This document shows positions 1 to 9,955 of a DNA stretch of 57,537 nt, in pieces. The position numbers and the translations under genes are program-made. Position 1 is the first letter of the stretch; the number at the start of each line of letters is the position of its first letter. The notes below the pieces were generated by a model, which was given only the letters and a program-made list of their open reading frames with translations, did not search any database and had not been told where the DNA came from. The stretch covers positions 1 through 57,537 of the forward strand of contig NZ_SNZE01000014.1 in NCBI RefSeq assembly GCF_004363775.1, given 5' to 3'. The stretch comes from Hydromonas duriensis. Its GTDB lineage: Bacteria > Pseudomonadota > Gammaproteobacteria > Burkholderiales > Burkholderiaceae.

Positions 1-2
1 TA

Positions 3-3000
3 AACTTATCCACAGGTGCAACCCAATTTGCGCCTTTAACTGCCTGGTCAAATTTCAACGCGCACTCATGGTCAGTTTTACTCGAGCAACAACACAACAG
101 CAGCACCATCAACAACCAAAGTGGCGCATTGATAGCCACTGACACCCTCACCGCCAACGCACACACCATCAACAACCAAGCAGGCGTGATGGCTTCTGAC
201 GCCGCGCTCAACATCCAAGCCACCGATGTATTCAATGACGCAGGCTTATTACAAGCGCAAACCCTCAGCTTAAGCACCGCCAACCTCAGCAACGTCAACA
301 GCAACACCAACACCACAGGCATCGTCGCCTCTAAAACCCTCAACATCAACGCCACACACTCAATCAACAACCAAAGCGGCGTCATCGCAGGCAACGCTTC
401 TGTGGTGCAAGCGGGCAGTATCAATAACAGCAAAGGCAGCATCCAAGCCGCACAGAATCTAACGGTCAACGCCAACAGCGTCAACAACAACCTCGGCAAC
501 ATCAGTTCAGCAGGCACACTCAAGGTTCAAAGTACGACGCTGAACAACAATACAGGCAATATCGCCAGTACGGGCGACCTCACCGTCACCGCCGACACAC
601 TGGTCAACAGCAGCGGCAATCTCATCGCCGACGGCCGCAACACCATCAACGCCAGCACGCTCACCAATGACGCTGAAGGTTTGGTTCAAGGTAAAGACTT
701 AAACATCACCGCCGACACCCTGACCAACACCGAATCAGGTGCAACGGGTGGGCTTATCGCCACGAACGCGCTGACGATAAACGCCACCACCCATCTCAAC
801 AACGCCACAGGCTTTATCGGCAGCAAAGACCTCACCCTCAACGCCAACGCCATCGACAACCAGTCGGGACAAATCAATGTGTCGGGCAACGCCAGCGTGG
901 CGGCCAGCAGTCTAAACAATCAAGCGGGCTTGGTATACGCGGCCCAATCCGCCACGTTAAACATCAACAGCATAGACAACAGCAACACCGCACAAGACCT
1001 CAGCGTCAAACAAACCAAAGCGACGGGCATCCAAGCCAACACCTTGAGCATCACAGGCGATGCCCTCAACAACGCTAAAGGACAAATCGTCGGTGGCAAC
1101 ATCAGCACCGCTTTAAGCAGCCTAGACAACCAAAGCGGTCAAGTCCTCGGCAACAACCTCAACCTCAGCGCAACCCGCTTAAGCAATAACAATGGGCAAC
1201 TGCTAGCGAATGACACCCTTAAACTCGCCACCGACAACTACACCCATCAAGGCACAGTTCAAGGCAATCAGCTCACCGAACTCAACCTCACGGGCGACTT
1301 CACCAATCAAGGCACGCTCAGCTCAGGTGGCAGTTTAACCATCCACACCACGGGTAACGTCACCAACCAAACAGGCGCTACACTGAGCGCGGCCGACACC
1401 CTAGACGTGTCAGGACAAAACATCCACAACGAGACCAACGCCACCATCGTTGCCAATCACACCCAACTCACCGCCGTCGACACCCTCACCAACGACGGCA
1501 CGATTGATGGCGGTCTGACTGAACTGCGTGCAGGCAAGCAAATCATCAACAACAGCAAGATTTATGGGGGCGACTTTAATGGCAACGGCGGCATCTTAAT
1601 TGGCACCGACACCCTGACCAACAATGCCAACGCCGTGATTGCCAGCCGAGCGGGCATGAACATCGGCGCACGACAAATCACCAACAATGTCGGTGGATTG
1701 ATTCAAAGCCAAGGTGATTTAAGCGTCGGCCGCACCTTGGGCACTGCGGCAGAAGGCTATGCCACCACGGGCACAGCTGACCGCATTGACAACAACTCCG
1801 CCACCATTGAAGTCGGTGGCAACGTGACGCAATGGAATGTCGCCGAGACTCACAATAACAACACGCAGTTTAAAACCGAAGCGGGTACGCCCGTATCAAC
1901 CAATGGTAGCTATTACTACATTAACGGTCAGGAATTTGGCTTAAATGAAGCACGCTTGGTGTATAGCATGCGCGATACACCAGGGGTTCATGAGGTTGTA
2001 CCTTCCAGTGACGACCCCCTACAAGTCTTAATCGTGCGAGACGGCGAGTCCTTCAACTATGTTGTTACACCGTCTTCAACTTACCCCACTAGTAACTTTG
2101 GTGTATTGGGTGAACCTCTTTACAAAGCCAATCCACAAACAATTGAGATTTTAAACAATTCCAAGCTAAGAATGGGTACTGGTTTTTTTGGTGGTGCTGG
2201 ACTAACTCTAAATGACCGTGCGGATTTAGAAGCTTTAGGCATAGACTCAAGCAACTCTTATAATTTCGAACGCTATGCAGATTTTCAACTAAAGCCCGCC
2301 AACCGAAGTTATGAATACCTGCATCAAGCTTATTTACCAGAACGTACTTACACATACTCGACTGGGAAAGACAACCCAGCGCAAACGGTCAAATACTCAG
2401 AATCATTCACCTACTCAACCACCGACCCCATTTGGGCGGCATTTGGCGTGAGCGCACCGAAGTCAAGCACACCCGCACCCACAAGACCGACGGCCCCAGT
2501 GTCGCCCAAAGGCTACAACTGTGACTCACCAAATATGGCGGGTAGTACCATTTGCACTCAATACCATACAGACTTGGTCCAATACAACCAAGACAAGCCA
2601 ATCTATGACAGTTGGATGAAAGACAATCTGCCTGCCTATTTAGAACTCAATGCTAAAATCAACGCCTTTAATCATGACATCAAGGCTCGCACTTACTATG
2701 ACTGGCAAATGTTTACAGGCGTGAACCAAACCACCACGCCTGTTGTCACCAGCAACGCACCCGCTAAAATCATCGTCGCAGGCAACATGACATTGTCAGG
2801 GCATATTACCAACGACAAGAGCCAAATTGTGATTGGTGGCAATTTAACAGGCTCAGTCAACGGCATTGACAATGTGGGCGCAGAAGTACAACAAACCCAT
2901 CATAAAATCGGCGACTACACGGACACTTCGACATACCGTCCCAACTCCACCAACTACTTCCGTCATATAAATACCGTTCACATTGATGAGGAGCAACCAA

Positions 3001-6000
3001 ATACCACCGTCAACCTCGCCGTCGCCGAGACCAAGCTCAACGCAGGCGCGCAAGCGCTCAACAGCGCGACCAGCAGTACGAGCAACGGTTCAGGTGCGGT
3101 CAATGTCGCAGGACAAAGCAGCGCAGTAGGCAACGCTGCGGGCACGGCGAACGCCGATGGCAGCCCTGTCAGCACCGTCCCCACCAGCGACGGCAAAGGC
3201 ATCCGCACGGTGGCATTTAACGGCATCCTGCCCTCGAACGTCATGTTCAGCCAAACCACAGACCCTGCTCTGGACTACCTCATCGTCACCGACCCGCAGT
3301 TCACCAACAAACAACGCTTCCTCTCCTCGGACTACATGCTCAACCAGTTTGATGCCGACAAGAAGTGGCAGCGCATTGGCGACGGCTACTATGAACAAAA
3401 GCTCATCAACGACCAAATCATCACCGCCACGGGCAAACGCTTCATTGGTGACTACAGCTCCAACGAAGCACAATACAAAGCCCTGATGAATGGCGGCGTG
3501 GCGTTTGGCAAACAGTTTGGCTTAACCGTCGGTTCTGCACTCACGCCCGAGCAAATGAGCAAACTCACCACCGACATCGTCTGGATGGTCGAACAAACCG
3601 TCACCCTCGCTGATGGCAGCACGCGCAAGGTGCTCGTGCCTAAAGTCTACCTCGCCGTCAACACGCTCGACCTTAAAGGCGACGGCACGCTCATCGCCTC
3701 TAAAAACAACTTCCTCACCGTCAAGGGCGACGTCAACAACAGCGGCGGCACCATCGCCGCGTTCAACACCATGAACCTGAGCGCGGACAACATCAACAAC
3801 CGTGGCGGCACCATCGGTGGCAACAAGGGCAGCGACATCACCCTACGCGCCACCAACGACATCAACAACATCGGTGGCACCTTACGCGGCGGCAACATTG
3901 CACTGGATGCGGGACGCACCATCAACAGCGTCACCACCACACAAAGCAGCCACACAGGCGACATGAGCAACCCGTACCAGCGCGGCTACGCCAGCAGCCG
4001 CACCGCGATAGATCAAGTCGCTCGCATTCAAGGCCTCGATGGCGACCGCACGCAAGTGTACATCGACGACCAAGGGCAAGCACATGGCTACACCCAAGCC
4101 GCCGTGGCCATGAATGCAGGCCATGAAGTCAACCTCAAAGCCACCGATGTGAGCAGCGCGGGCTCAACCCAAATCACCGCTAAGGACATCAACCTGACCA
4201 CGGTCGATACAGGCTTCGCAGAGAACATTACTTACAGCTGGACGAGCAAGAACAAACGCCGCTCCGACCGAGCGGATACCGCCGAGGTCGGCACTCAAAT
4301 CAGTAGCGTGGGCGACACCACGCTGGTGGCGGACAATGCCATTAAAGCCCGCGCCGCCACCATCGCCGCAGATGGTGCCACCACATTGATGGGCGACACC
4401 GTCACTTTAGAAGATGGTCGAGCCACGCACAGCAGCTATGAAGAAACGTATAAGAAGTCCAAAGGCTTCCTCTCGTCGAGCAGTAAACACACCATCGACA
4501 GCAAGTCGAGTGATGAAACGGTGGGCACCTCCGTCATCGGTGACAGCACAACCATCATCGGCACGCACGATGTGAACATCAAAGGCTCGACGGTGTTTGG
4601 TAACAATGGTGTGGACATCGCCAGCGAACAAGGCAACATCAACATCAGCGCGAGCGAAGACCGCTTCAAGGAGTATCACTACAGTAAAGAAACCAAATCA
4701 GGTCTCGGTGCTCTCGGTGGCGTCTCTTACGGCAAGATGAGCGACGAAAAAGGTCGCACGGTTGACAAAGTCGGGCACACGGGTGCCACCATCGCCAGCT
4801 TGAACGGTGACGTGAACCTGCAAGCGAAGAGCGGCAAGATAGGCATCGAAGGTTCGACCGTGAATGCGGTCACGGGCGATGTCAACGCCTTGGCGCAGAA
4901 CATCGCCATCACCGATGTGCACAACACGGCGACTGAAGACAGCTACACCAAGTTCAAATCGGTCGGGGTCAGCGTCTCGGTCAGTTCGCCCATACTCGAT
5001 GCGGCGAAGAGTGCCGACACCATCAGCAGCCAAGCCGACAAAGCCCAAGGCGGCACACAAATTGGCGCACTGGCGGTATCGGGTGGGTTGGCGGCTTATA
5101 ATGCCTACAGAGGCATTGCTGAAGTCGGCAAGGACTTGGGTAAACTCGCCAGCGGTGCTTCGACAGGTCAAGTACTCGGTGCGCTCGGTTCCGTCTCCAT
5201 CACGCTGGGGATGCAGAAGTCTGAATCCAAATCGCATGGTGAAGAGTCAACCAGTCAAGGCTCTAACGTCACGGCGGGCGGCAAGGTCAATCTGACCGCT
5301 ACGGGCTTGGGCAAGACGGATGATTCTAAGCTCAACGCTGAACGTGGCTCGGACATCTTGATTCAAGGCTCTACCGTTGCGGGTCAAGGCGGGACGCACC
5401 TTAAAGCCGATGATGACATCATCGTCAAGGCGGGTGAGTCCACCAGCATGATGAAGTCGACCAACAAGAGTTCGGGCGCGTCGATTGGGGTGTCGGTCGG
5501 TGCACAAACGTCGTTGAACATCGGTGTGAACATGGGACGCGGTCATGCCAATGGGGACTCCACCACGTACACCAGCAGCACGGTCGGCAGTGCGAACAGC
5601 CAAACCACGTTTGACAGCGGCGATGACACGACCATTACGGGCGGTCAAGTCATTGGCAAAGGGGTTAAAGGGACGGTGGGCGGTGACTTAACCGTCACGA
5701 CCTTACAAGATGTGAACCATTACGATGCGAAGCAAACCAGTGCGAGCATCGGCGTGTCGATTCCTTTGGGCCCTGGGGCGGTTGGGGTGTCGGCGAGTTT
5801 CTCGAATGAGAAGACGCATGCCAATACACAATCGGCGAACCAAACCAGTGGCGTGTTTGCAGGAGTGGATGGGTTTGATGTGAATGTTAAAGGTCAAACG
5901 GAACTGAATGGCGGGGTCATCGCCAGCAGTGCCGATGCGACGAAGAACAGTTTGAGCACGGGCAGCTTGGTCACGCATGATGTGGTGAATACGTCGGATT

Positions 6001-8012
6001 ACGACGCGAAGAGCATGTCGGCAAGTGCGTCCTACAGCGGCACGGATTCGAGGACGGGTAAACAAAGCGGTTATAACGGCTGGAATGCGGGTTTGCCTTC
6101 GGCGATGAATGCCAAAGACGCCGAAACCAGCACGACCCGTGCGGGGGTGTCGGCGGGAACAGTGACGATTACCGATTCTGCGGCGCAACAGGCTGCGACG
6201 GGACAAACAGCTGAACAGACGGTGGCGGGTTTGAACCGTGATGTGAGTGCGGATGCGCAACAGAAAACAGGCGTGACGAACTTGTATGAGCGGGATAAGG
6301 AGAAGATTGAAACAGGGTTTGCGATTGTCAAAACCCTAGGTGAGAACTTCAATACGTTTATGTCGCACATGGCGAAGGATTTGGATGATAAGGGCAAGCA
6401 ACCTGCGGTGGATGCTCAGGGTAATCCGATTATGATTGCCGATAAAGGTGCGAATGGTGAATCGTTCATGCGCCCAGCGACGATTGCGGAGGCGGTCTCG
6501 AATCACCTTAATCCTGTGGGGGATGTGGCGAGCAGTTATATCAGCCAGAATAATGCGTTTGGTAATGGCGGTTATGGCAACATCATCTTGACGGCGATTG
6601 TGGGGGCGGCGAGTGGTAATGTGACGGGCAGTGGTTCGGCTTTAATACAAAACGCTGCGATTAATGTGGTGCGGCAGTATGGGGCAACTCAGATTAAGCA
6701 TATGGCGGATTCGTTTATGACGGATGGTCAAGCCAATGGCACGAGTGAGACGATTCGGGCTGCGTTGCATGCAATTGCAGGTTGTGCTGGGGCTGCGGCG
6801 ACAGGCGGGGATTGTTCGTCTGCAGCGGCGGCCAGTGCGGCGACGGTGGCGTTGAATAACTTGATTGCGGCGGATACGAGTAAGATGACTGCGGAGCAGA
6901 AGCAGGCGTATTCGAATCTGATCGGTACATTGGTGGCGGGGGTGACGACTGCCGTCGGTGGGGATGCGGCGGCGGCAACGTTGGCGTCTAAGGTGGAGTA
7001 TGAAAACAATGGTGCTCTCGCAGGATTATATAAACATAATAAGGCCTTACATGAAAGACAGGCAATCGATGAGTTGAACCAAAAGCTTCTACAATATCCT
7101 GTATGTAATCGGGCGCCTGATCCATCGGCTTGTGTGAGTGCAGAACAAAACAAAGTCAACAACGCAGCCCAACGCACAGAAGAGTTTAGACGAGAACAAG
7201 CTCGTAACTCCAACATCAAAAAAGCATCATTGGTAAATCAAGCGATTGCCAATGTGGCCAATCAGAAAGCGATTGATGAGACAGGTACATCACCTGGCCA
7301 TACAGCCGAGGCGGTTGGGGTAGGCGTTGATGCCACGGCGCAAACTGGTACCGAGTTCGAGAATTGCGGCTTGTTGAGAAACTGCACAACGGGTGGGGGT
7401 GCGAGTGTAATAGGTTTGCTAACTGATGTGCTAGCTGTAAGCACGGCTGTTAAAGCAATAGGAACAGAGGCTCGAATAGCCAATGCTGAGGCTGCTGCGG
7501 CTAGGGCTGAAGCCTCCCTGGCTAAGGTGGAGAATGGGGTGTATGCGGATGCGGGTGCTAATGCTTACGCGGATGATTCGTTTAATTTGGGTAAAACTGA
7601 ATACAATAGTCCTGTGTCAAATGCGCACTTTGATGCACGACACGGCGCATCAACAACTTTGGAGCAACAGTATCAGAGGGCTTCAAGTGGGATACAGCCT
7701 GATGGGACTATTGGTCCGAAAGCAGTTTCTTCTCGTGCTTTCAACGATGGGGATATGCTTACTGCAATTCGAGATGCAGAAGCACGATATTCAGCAAATC
7801 CAGCGGCTTACAATAAAAGCGAAGGTATACCCATCACTTTTGAACGTCCTATTGGCGAGGGTTTTACAAAAGGAGGTGGTGATTACAAAATAACCAATGT
7901 TATTACGGTTAAAATTGATAGCGCGACAGGCAAAGCAGTTACCGCCTTTCCAAACATTACCGACAAATATGGCATTGTAAAACCCAATCCCCTTGCTGGA
8001 GGACGCCCATAA
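3..8012 (+). CDS. CdiA/FhaB-type contact-dependent inhibition effector or filamentous haemagglutinin, 5'-partial
   Basis: This is the C-terminal part of a two-partner-secreted giant exoprotein. The frame is open from the window edge; the first usable start inside (TTG at 129) is not a real start, and the signal peptide and TPS domain are missing. Counting from 129 (2627 residues): about 1-570 are NNQSG-type FHA-1 beta-helix repeats. About 570-1180 are non-repetitive, Tyr-rich, and include a block with DPQFTNKQRFLSSDYML, matching the receptor-binding/YP region of CdiA proteins. FHA-2-like repeats follow. The pretoxin region near 2130-2290 ends in a YENN variant (2291-2294) of the VENN motif. 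The last ~330 residues would be the entry and toxin part. The tail contains HFDARHG, SSRAFND, IGEGF and VTAFP, an order loosely like RNase A-like CdiA-CT toxins; the activity is not established. The next gene overlaps by 1 nt, as expected for an immunity gene. The first ~85 nt lack the repeat pattern and may not belong to the gene. Confidence 0.88.
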   Translation, partial: NLSTGATQFAPLTAWSNFNAHSWSVLLEQQHNSSTINNQSGALIATDTLTANAHTINNQAGVMASDAALNIQATDVFNDAGLLQAQTLSLSTANLSNVNSNTNTTGIVASKTLNINATHSINNQSGVIAGNASVVQAGSINNSKGSIQAAQNLTVNANSVNNNLGNISSAGTLKVQSTTLNNNTGNIASTGDLTVTADTLVNSSGNLIADGRNTINASTLTNDAEGLVQGKDLNITADTLTNTESGATGGLIATNALTINATTHLNNATGFIGSKDLTLNANAIDNQSGQINVSGNASVAASSLNNQAGLVYAAQSATLNINSIDNSNTAQDLSVKQTKATGIQANTLSITGDALNNAKGQIVGGNISTALSSLDNQSGQVLGNNLNLSATRLSNNNGQLLANDTLKLATDNYTHQGTVQGNQLTELNLTGDFTNQGTLSSGGSLTIHTTGNVTNQTGATLSAADTLDVSGQNIHNETNATIVANHTQLTAVDTLTNDGTIDGGLTELRAGKQIINNSKIYGGDFNGNGGILIGTDTLTNNANAVIASRAGMNIGARQITNNVGGLIQSQGDLSVGRTLGTAAEGYATTGTADRIDNNSATIEVGGNVTQWNVAETHNNNTQFKTEAGTPVSTNGSYYYINGQEFGLNEARLVYSMRDTPGVHEVVPSSDDPLQVLIVRDGESFNYVVTPSSTYPTSNFGVLGEPLYKANPQTIEILNNSKLRMGTGFFGGAGLTLNDRADLEALGIDSSNSYNFERYADFQLKPANRSYEYLHQAYLPERTYTYSTGKDNPAQTVKYSESFTYSTTDPIWAAFGVSAPKSSTPAPTRPTAPVSPKGYNCDSPNMAGSTICTQYHTDLVQYNQDKPIYDSWMKDNLPAYLELNAKINAFNHDIKARTYYDWQMFTGVNQTTTPVVTSNAPAKIIVAGNMTLSGHITNDKSQIVIGGNLTGSVNGIDNVGAEVQQTHHKIGDYTDTSTYRPNSTNYFRHINTVHIDEEQPNTTVNLAVAETKLNAGAQALNSATSSTSNGSGAVNVAGQSSAVGNAAGTANADGSPVSTVPTSDGKGIRTVAFNGILPSNVMFSQTTDPALDYLIVTDPQFTNKQRFLSSDYMLNQFDADKKWQRIGDGYYEQKLINDQIITATGKRFIGDYSSNEAQYKALMNGGVAFGKQFGLTVGSALTPEQMSKLTTDIVWMVEQTVTLADGSTRKVLVPKVYLAVNTLDLKGDGTLIASKNNFLTVKGDVNNSGGTIAAFNTMNLSADNINNRGGTIGGNKGSDITLRATNDINNIGGTLRGGNIALDAGRTINSVTTTQSSHTGDMSNPYQRGYASSRTAIDQVARIQGLDGDRTQVYIDDQGQAHGYTQAAVAMNAGHEVNLKATDVSSAGSTQITAKDINLTTVDTGFAENITYSWTSKNKRRSDRADTAEVGTQISSVGDTTLVADNAIKARAATIAADGATTLMGDTVTLEDGRATHSSYEETYKKSKGFLSSSSKHTIDSKSSDETVGTSVIGDSTTIIGTHDVNIKGSTVFGNNGVDIASEQGNINISASEDRFKEYHYSKETKSGLGALGGVSYGKMSDEKGRTVDKVGHTGATIASLNGDVNLQAKSGKIGIEGSTVNAVTGDVNALAQNIAITDVHNTATEDSYTKFKSVGVSVSVSSPILDAAKSADTISSQADKAQGGTQIGALAVSGGLAAYNAYRGIAEVGKDLGKLASGASTGQVLGALGSVSITLGMQKSESKSHGEESTSQGSNVTAGGKVNLTATGLGKTDDSKLNAERGSDILIQGSTVAGQGGTHLKADDDIIVKAGESTSMMKSTNKSSGASIGVSVGAQTSLNIGVNMGRGHANGDSTTYTSSTVGSANSQTTFDSGDDTTITGGQVIGKGVKGTVGGDLTVTTLQDVNHYDAKQTSASIGVSIPLGPGAVGVSASFSNEKTHANTQSANQTSGVFAGVDGFDVNVKGQTELNGGVIASSADATKNSLSTGSLVTHDVVNTSDYDAKSMSASASYSGTDSRTGKQSGYNGWNAGLPSAMNAKDAETSTTRAGVSAGTVTITDSAAQQAATGQTAEQTVAGLNRDVSADAQQKTGVTNLYERDKEKIETGFAIVKTLGENFNTFMSHMAKDLDDKGKQPAVDAQGNPIMIADKGANGESFMRPATIAEAVSNHLNPVGDVASSYISQNNAFGNGGYGNIILTAIVGAASGNVTGSGSALIQNAAINVVRQYGATQIKHMADSFMTDGQANGTSETIRAALHAIAGCAGAAATGGDCSSAAAASAATVALNNLIAADTSKMTAEQKQAYSNLIGTLVAGVTTAVGGDAAAATLASKVEYENNGALAGLYKHNKALHERQAIDELNQKLLQYPVCNRAPDPSACVSAEQNKVNNAAQRTEEFRREQARNSNIKKASLVNQAIANVANQKAIDETGTSPGHTAEAVGVGVDATAQTGTEFENCGLLRNCTTGGGASVIGLLTDVLAVSTAVKAIGTEARIANAEAAAARAEASLAKVENGVYADAGANAYADDSFNLGKTEYNSPVSNAHFDARHGASTTLEQQYQRASSGIQPDGTIGPKAVSSRAFNDGDMLTAIRDAEARYSANPAAYNKSEGIPITFERPIGEGFTKGGGDYKITNVITVKIDSATGKAVTAFPNITDKYGIVKPNPLAGGRP

Positions 8013-8575
8013 TGAATGAATATATTGACATCAGTTGGGGTGCAGCTTATTCATTTTTTGGTGAGTTGGATAGCAACTTGATGGATTCGAGTCATGAGGT
8101 AGAGTTTACTACCTTGAACATGGCAAACCGAGAGGAAGCGAAATACGCTATCAAAAAATGGATTGTTAAACCGTTTTTTGAGTTTCCCAGAGCGAATGAT
8201 AAGCAGAAAATAGCTAAGCACTCATTGCACTTTTTTATGACTCGAGATGGATGTGTGCCGGGTTTTGATATATGGTTAAATGGAATAGAGCCTAGTTTTT
8301 TTTTAGAAAAAGACTCAAATGGTTTAAGACATTCAAATTCATTTACGCCATTACCCCAAGAAGAAAGAATCCGCCTCACCAAACAATTTTTTGTTTGGGT
8401 ATGGGAGGAGTTGTTTCAAGAGCCGTTTGTGCCTTTAACAGATGAAGAAATGAAACGTTATCGAATCCGTACAGACGGGAACTTTTTTAATCAAACAGTT
8501 TATGTTGGCGTTGACCGCCGCCACGAAGTGACGTATGCCGAAGACCCCATGACATGGAACAAACATGTTTGGTGA
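8012..8575 (+). CDS. Candidate immunity protein to the CdiA C-terminal toxin
   Basis: This is a 187-residue soluble protein with no signal peptide or membrane segment. I do not recognise the family; it is rich in Phe and Trp, with acidic patches. Its ATG overlaps the stop of the exoprotein gene (TAATG), and a GGAGG box at 7998-8002 lies 9 nt upstream, so the two are probably translationally coupled. In CDI loci the gene directly after cdiA encodes the cytoplasmic immunity protein that neutralises the cognate toxin, and such genes are usually AT-richer than the cdiA body, as here. The role is inferred from position, size and base composition only. Confidence 0.6.
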   Translation: MNEYIDISWGAAYSFFGELDSNLMDSSHEVEFTTLNMANREEAKYAIKKWIVKPFFEFPRANDKQKIAKHSLHFFMTRDGCVPGFDIWLNGIEPSFFLEKDSNGLRHSNSFTPLPQEERIRLTKQFFVWVWEELFQEPFVPLTDEEMKRYRIRTDGNFFNQTVYVGVDRRHEVTYAEDPMTWNKHVW

Positions 8576-8668
8576 TTTAGCTTCCCCAGTGACTTATGTT
8601 TCACCTGTTCTCACCTACATTAGCTCGCATCAACTACATTGATACATGACATATAAAAGGAAATATGA

Positions 8669-9271
8669 ATGAAACCCTTGAAAAATACTACAAGATCTCT
8701 TCAATTAGGATTATTAATACTCTTGTTAAACGGCTGCGCTTCAAAAAGCTTTAAAAATATCAACATGGAGAATAACGCTGCAATTAGGTTTTATCATGAA
8801 GGAGGTTCAAGAGTCCTAGCAACAAAACCGATAGTTGTCGAACAAGATGGGAAGCAGTGCGTTCGTCTTGATAAAAACGCTGAAATAGTGGAAGCAAGTG
8901 CAGGTGGTTTTTCAGTCTTGGGTAAAAGCCATGATTTGGGCGTTCCGCCAGTCAAGAAAAACTATCCTGGCATTCGGATCCCTTACTACCCATATGATGA
9001 TTACTACATTCCAGCAGATGAATTGGTAATGGTATCTGGATACATGGCTTGGGTTTCTGGCAATTGGCAAAAATTTTGCAAACCAAATCCAGTTTTGTTC
9101 AAACCAGAAAAAGGGAAATATTACGTCAGCGATATTGTCTTAGATAAGGATGAACGCTGTCGTTTTAATGTGGACAATGATACGATGGGAGTCGATGGAT
9201 TTGGAGTCTTAACACCTGTAGCTGATTTGAAAACAATTCCAGCTTGTCCTGCTGAACAAAATGCTCAATAA
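8669..9271 (+). CDS. Small lipoprotein of unknown function
   Basis: This is a 200-residue protein with a signal sequence ending in a lipobox (LLNGC, Cys at about residue 23), so it is probably lipidated and exported. An AAAGGA box precedes the ATG. The mature part has no family I recognise; it contains a Pro/Tyr-rich stretch (IPYYPYDDYYIP) and a few Cys. It follows the toxin/immunity pair by about 90 nt in the same direction and shares their AT-rich composition, so it may be part of the same acquired cargo. It could be unrelated to the CDI function. Confidence 0.7.
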   Translation: MKPLKNTTRSLQLGLLILLLNGCASKSFKNINMENNAAIRFYHEGGSRVLATKPIVVEQDGKQCVRLDKNAEIVEASAGGFSVLGKSHDLGVPPVKKNYPGIRIPYYPYDDYYIPADELVMVSGYMAWVSGNWQKFCKPNPVLFKPEKGKYYVSDIVLDKDERCRFNVDNDTMGVDGFGVLTPVADLKTIPACPAEQNAQ

Positions 9272-9300
9272 GTAGTCGCTTATGACATAAAAATTCATTA

Positions 9301-9380
9301 GGGCGTGTTAACACTCAGTCTCATTTGCATCTTAACTTCGTGCTCTTATAGTCGATTGTCCAAATAGTGTTAACACGCCC
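9301..9380. repeat. Perfect 15-bp inverted repeat, 50-nt spacer
   Basis: The arms GGGCGTGTTAACACT (9301-9315) and AGTGTTAACACGCCC (9366-9380) are perfect reverse complements. The element is 80 bp and no coding potential is evident inside it. It sits between the lipoprotein gene and a convergent regulator gene. It could be a miniature transposable element with terminal inverted repeats or a long-loop hairpin. No clear target duplication flanks it. Confidence 0.55.
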
Positions 9381-9473
9381 TTGTTGTTTGTGGTTTTATT
9401 GCGCACTCAACCAAGATACCTGTAAAAACAGGACATTTCTTATTAAAACACCCGAGTCCTTTTAAGCCTTATA

Positions 9474-9510
9474 CGCATAAAAAAACTCTTTTTCTAGAGC
9501 TTTTTTACGC
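9474..9510. terminator. Hairpin terminator, probably bidirectional
   Basis: An imperfect stem of about 14 bp runs from CGCATAAAAAAACTCT to AGAGCTTTTTTACGC with a 5-6 nt loop. A/T runs on both sides give a U tract on either strand. It lies just past the stop of the Lrp-family gene on the minus strand and also downstream of the plus-strand lipoprotein gene. Confidence 0.6.
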
Positions 9511-9526
9511 TTCGCCCTTCCAAACC

Positions 9527-9928
9527 TCACTTTACACATCGTATCGCGCTGGATACTTTGTATGTCCCATAGCGCAGCAGTGTGTTTAAAAAAGTATCTA
9601 GGTCGCCCTTTTCATTCGAGATGAATTCAAATTGATAACAGCCCTCGCCTGTGATTTTATAGGCTTGCTCAATGCGAGGCTCTGCGATTAAAAAGGCTTC
9701 AAATCCGTCAAAGTCTAGACGCTCCATAAACATGGTGACGAAATGACGTTCCACATGCTTTTGTCGGATGGTGTAGCCATTGATAAGCCCTTGCTCTTCC
9801 AACTGTTGCACGCGAGCTGCGACGGCTTGCCCCGTCAAGTGGACGGCTTTGCCTATTTGTTGCCAACTCATGCGTCCATTGGCTTTTAATTGCTGCAAAA
9901 TGGCTTTATTGGTGCGATTCAGATTCAT
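9527..9928 (-). CDS. Lrp/AsnC-family transcriptional regulator
   Basis: This is a 133-residue DNA-binding regulator. Residues ~1-50 carry the AsnC-type winged helix-turn-helix (MSWQQIGKAVHLTGQAVAAR, then QQLEEQGLINGY). Residues ~60-130 form the RAM ligand-sensing/oligomerisation domain, slightly shorter than the ~150-residue family norm. It follows gshA by 27 nt on the same strand, so the two are probably co-transcribed. Lrp/AsnC proteins usually sense amino acids, so a link to cysteine or glutamate supply for glutathione is an inference from position. Confidence 0.85.
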   Translation of the reverse strand: MNLNRTNKAILQQLKANGRMSWQQIGKAVHLTGQAVAARVQQLEEQGLINGYTIRQKHVERHFVTMFMERLDFDGFEAFLIAEPRIEQAYKITGEGCYQFEFISNEKGDLDTFLNTLLRYGTYKVSSAIRCVK

Positions 9929-9955
9929 GACTTTTTGTTTTAGGCTCGTCGTTGT

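Noticed and set aside
81-86. CTCGAG at the point where the repeat pattern begins
   Set aside because: The hexamer occurs several times in the window; it is not evidence of a cloning or assembly join.
3090-3473. Minus-strand frame in the exoprotein gene
   Set aside because: Antisense of a conserved CdiA block; no ribosome-binding site.
4698-6260. Long minus-strand open frames inside the exoprotein gene
   Set aside because: They are antisense to repeat-coding DNA, with biased Arg/Ala composition and no family match.
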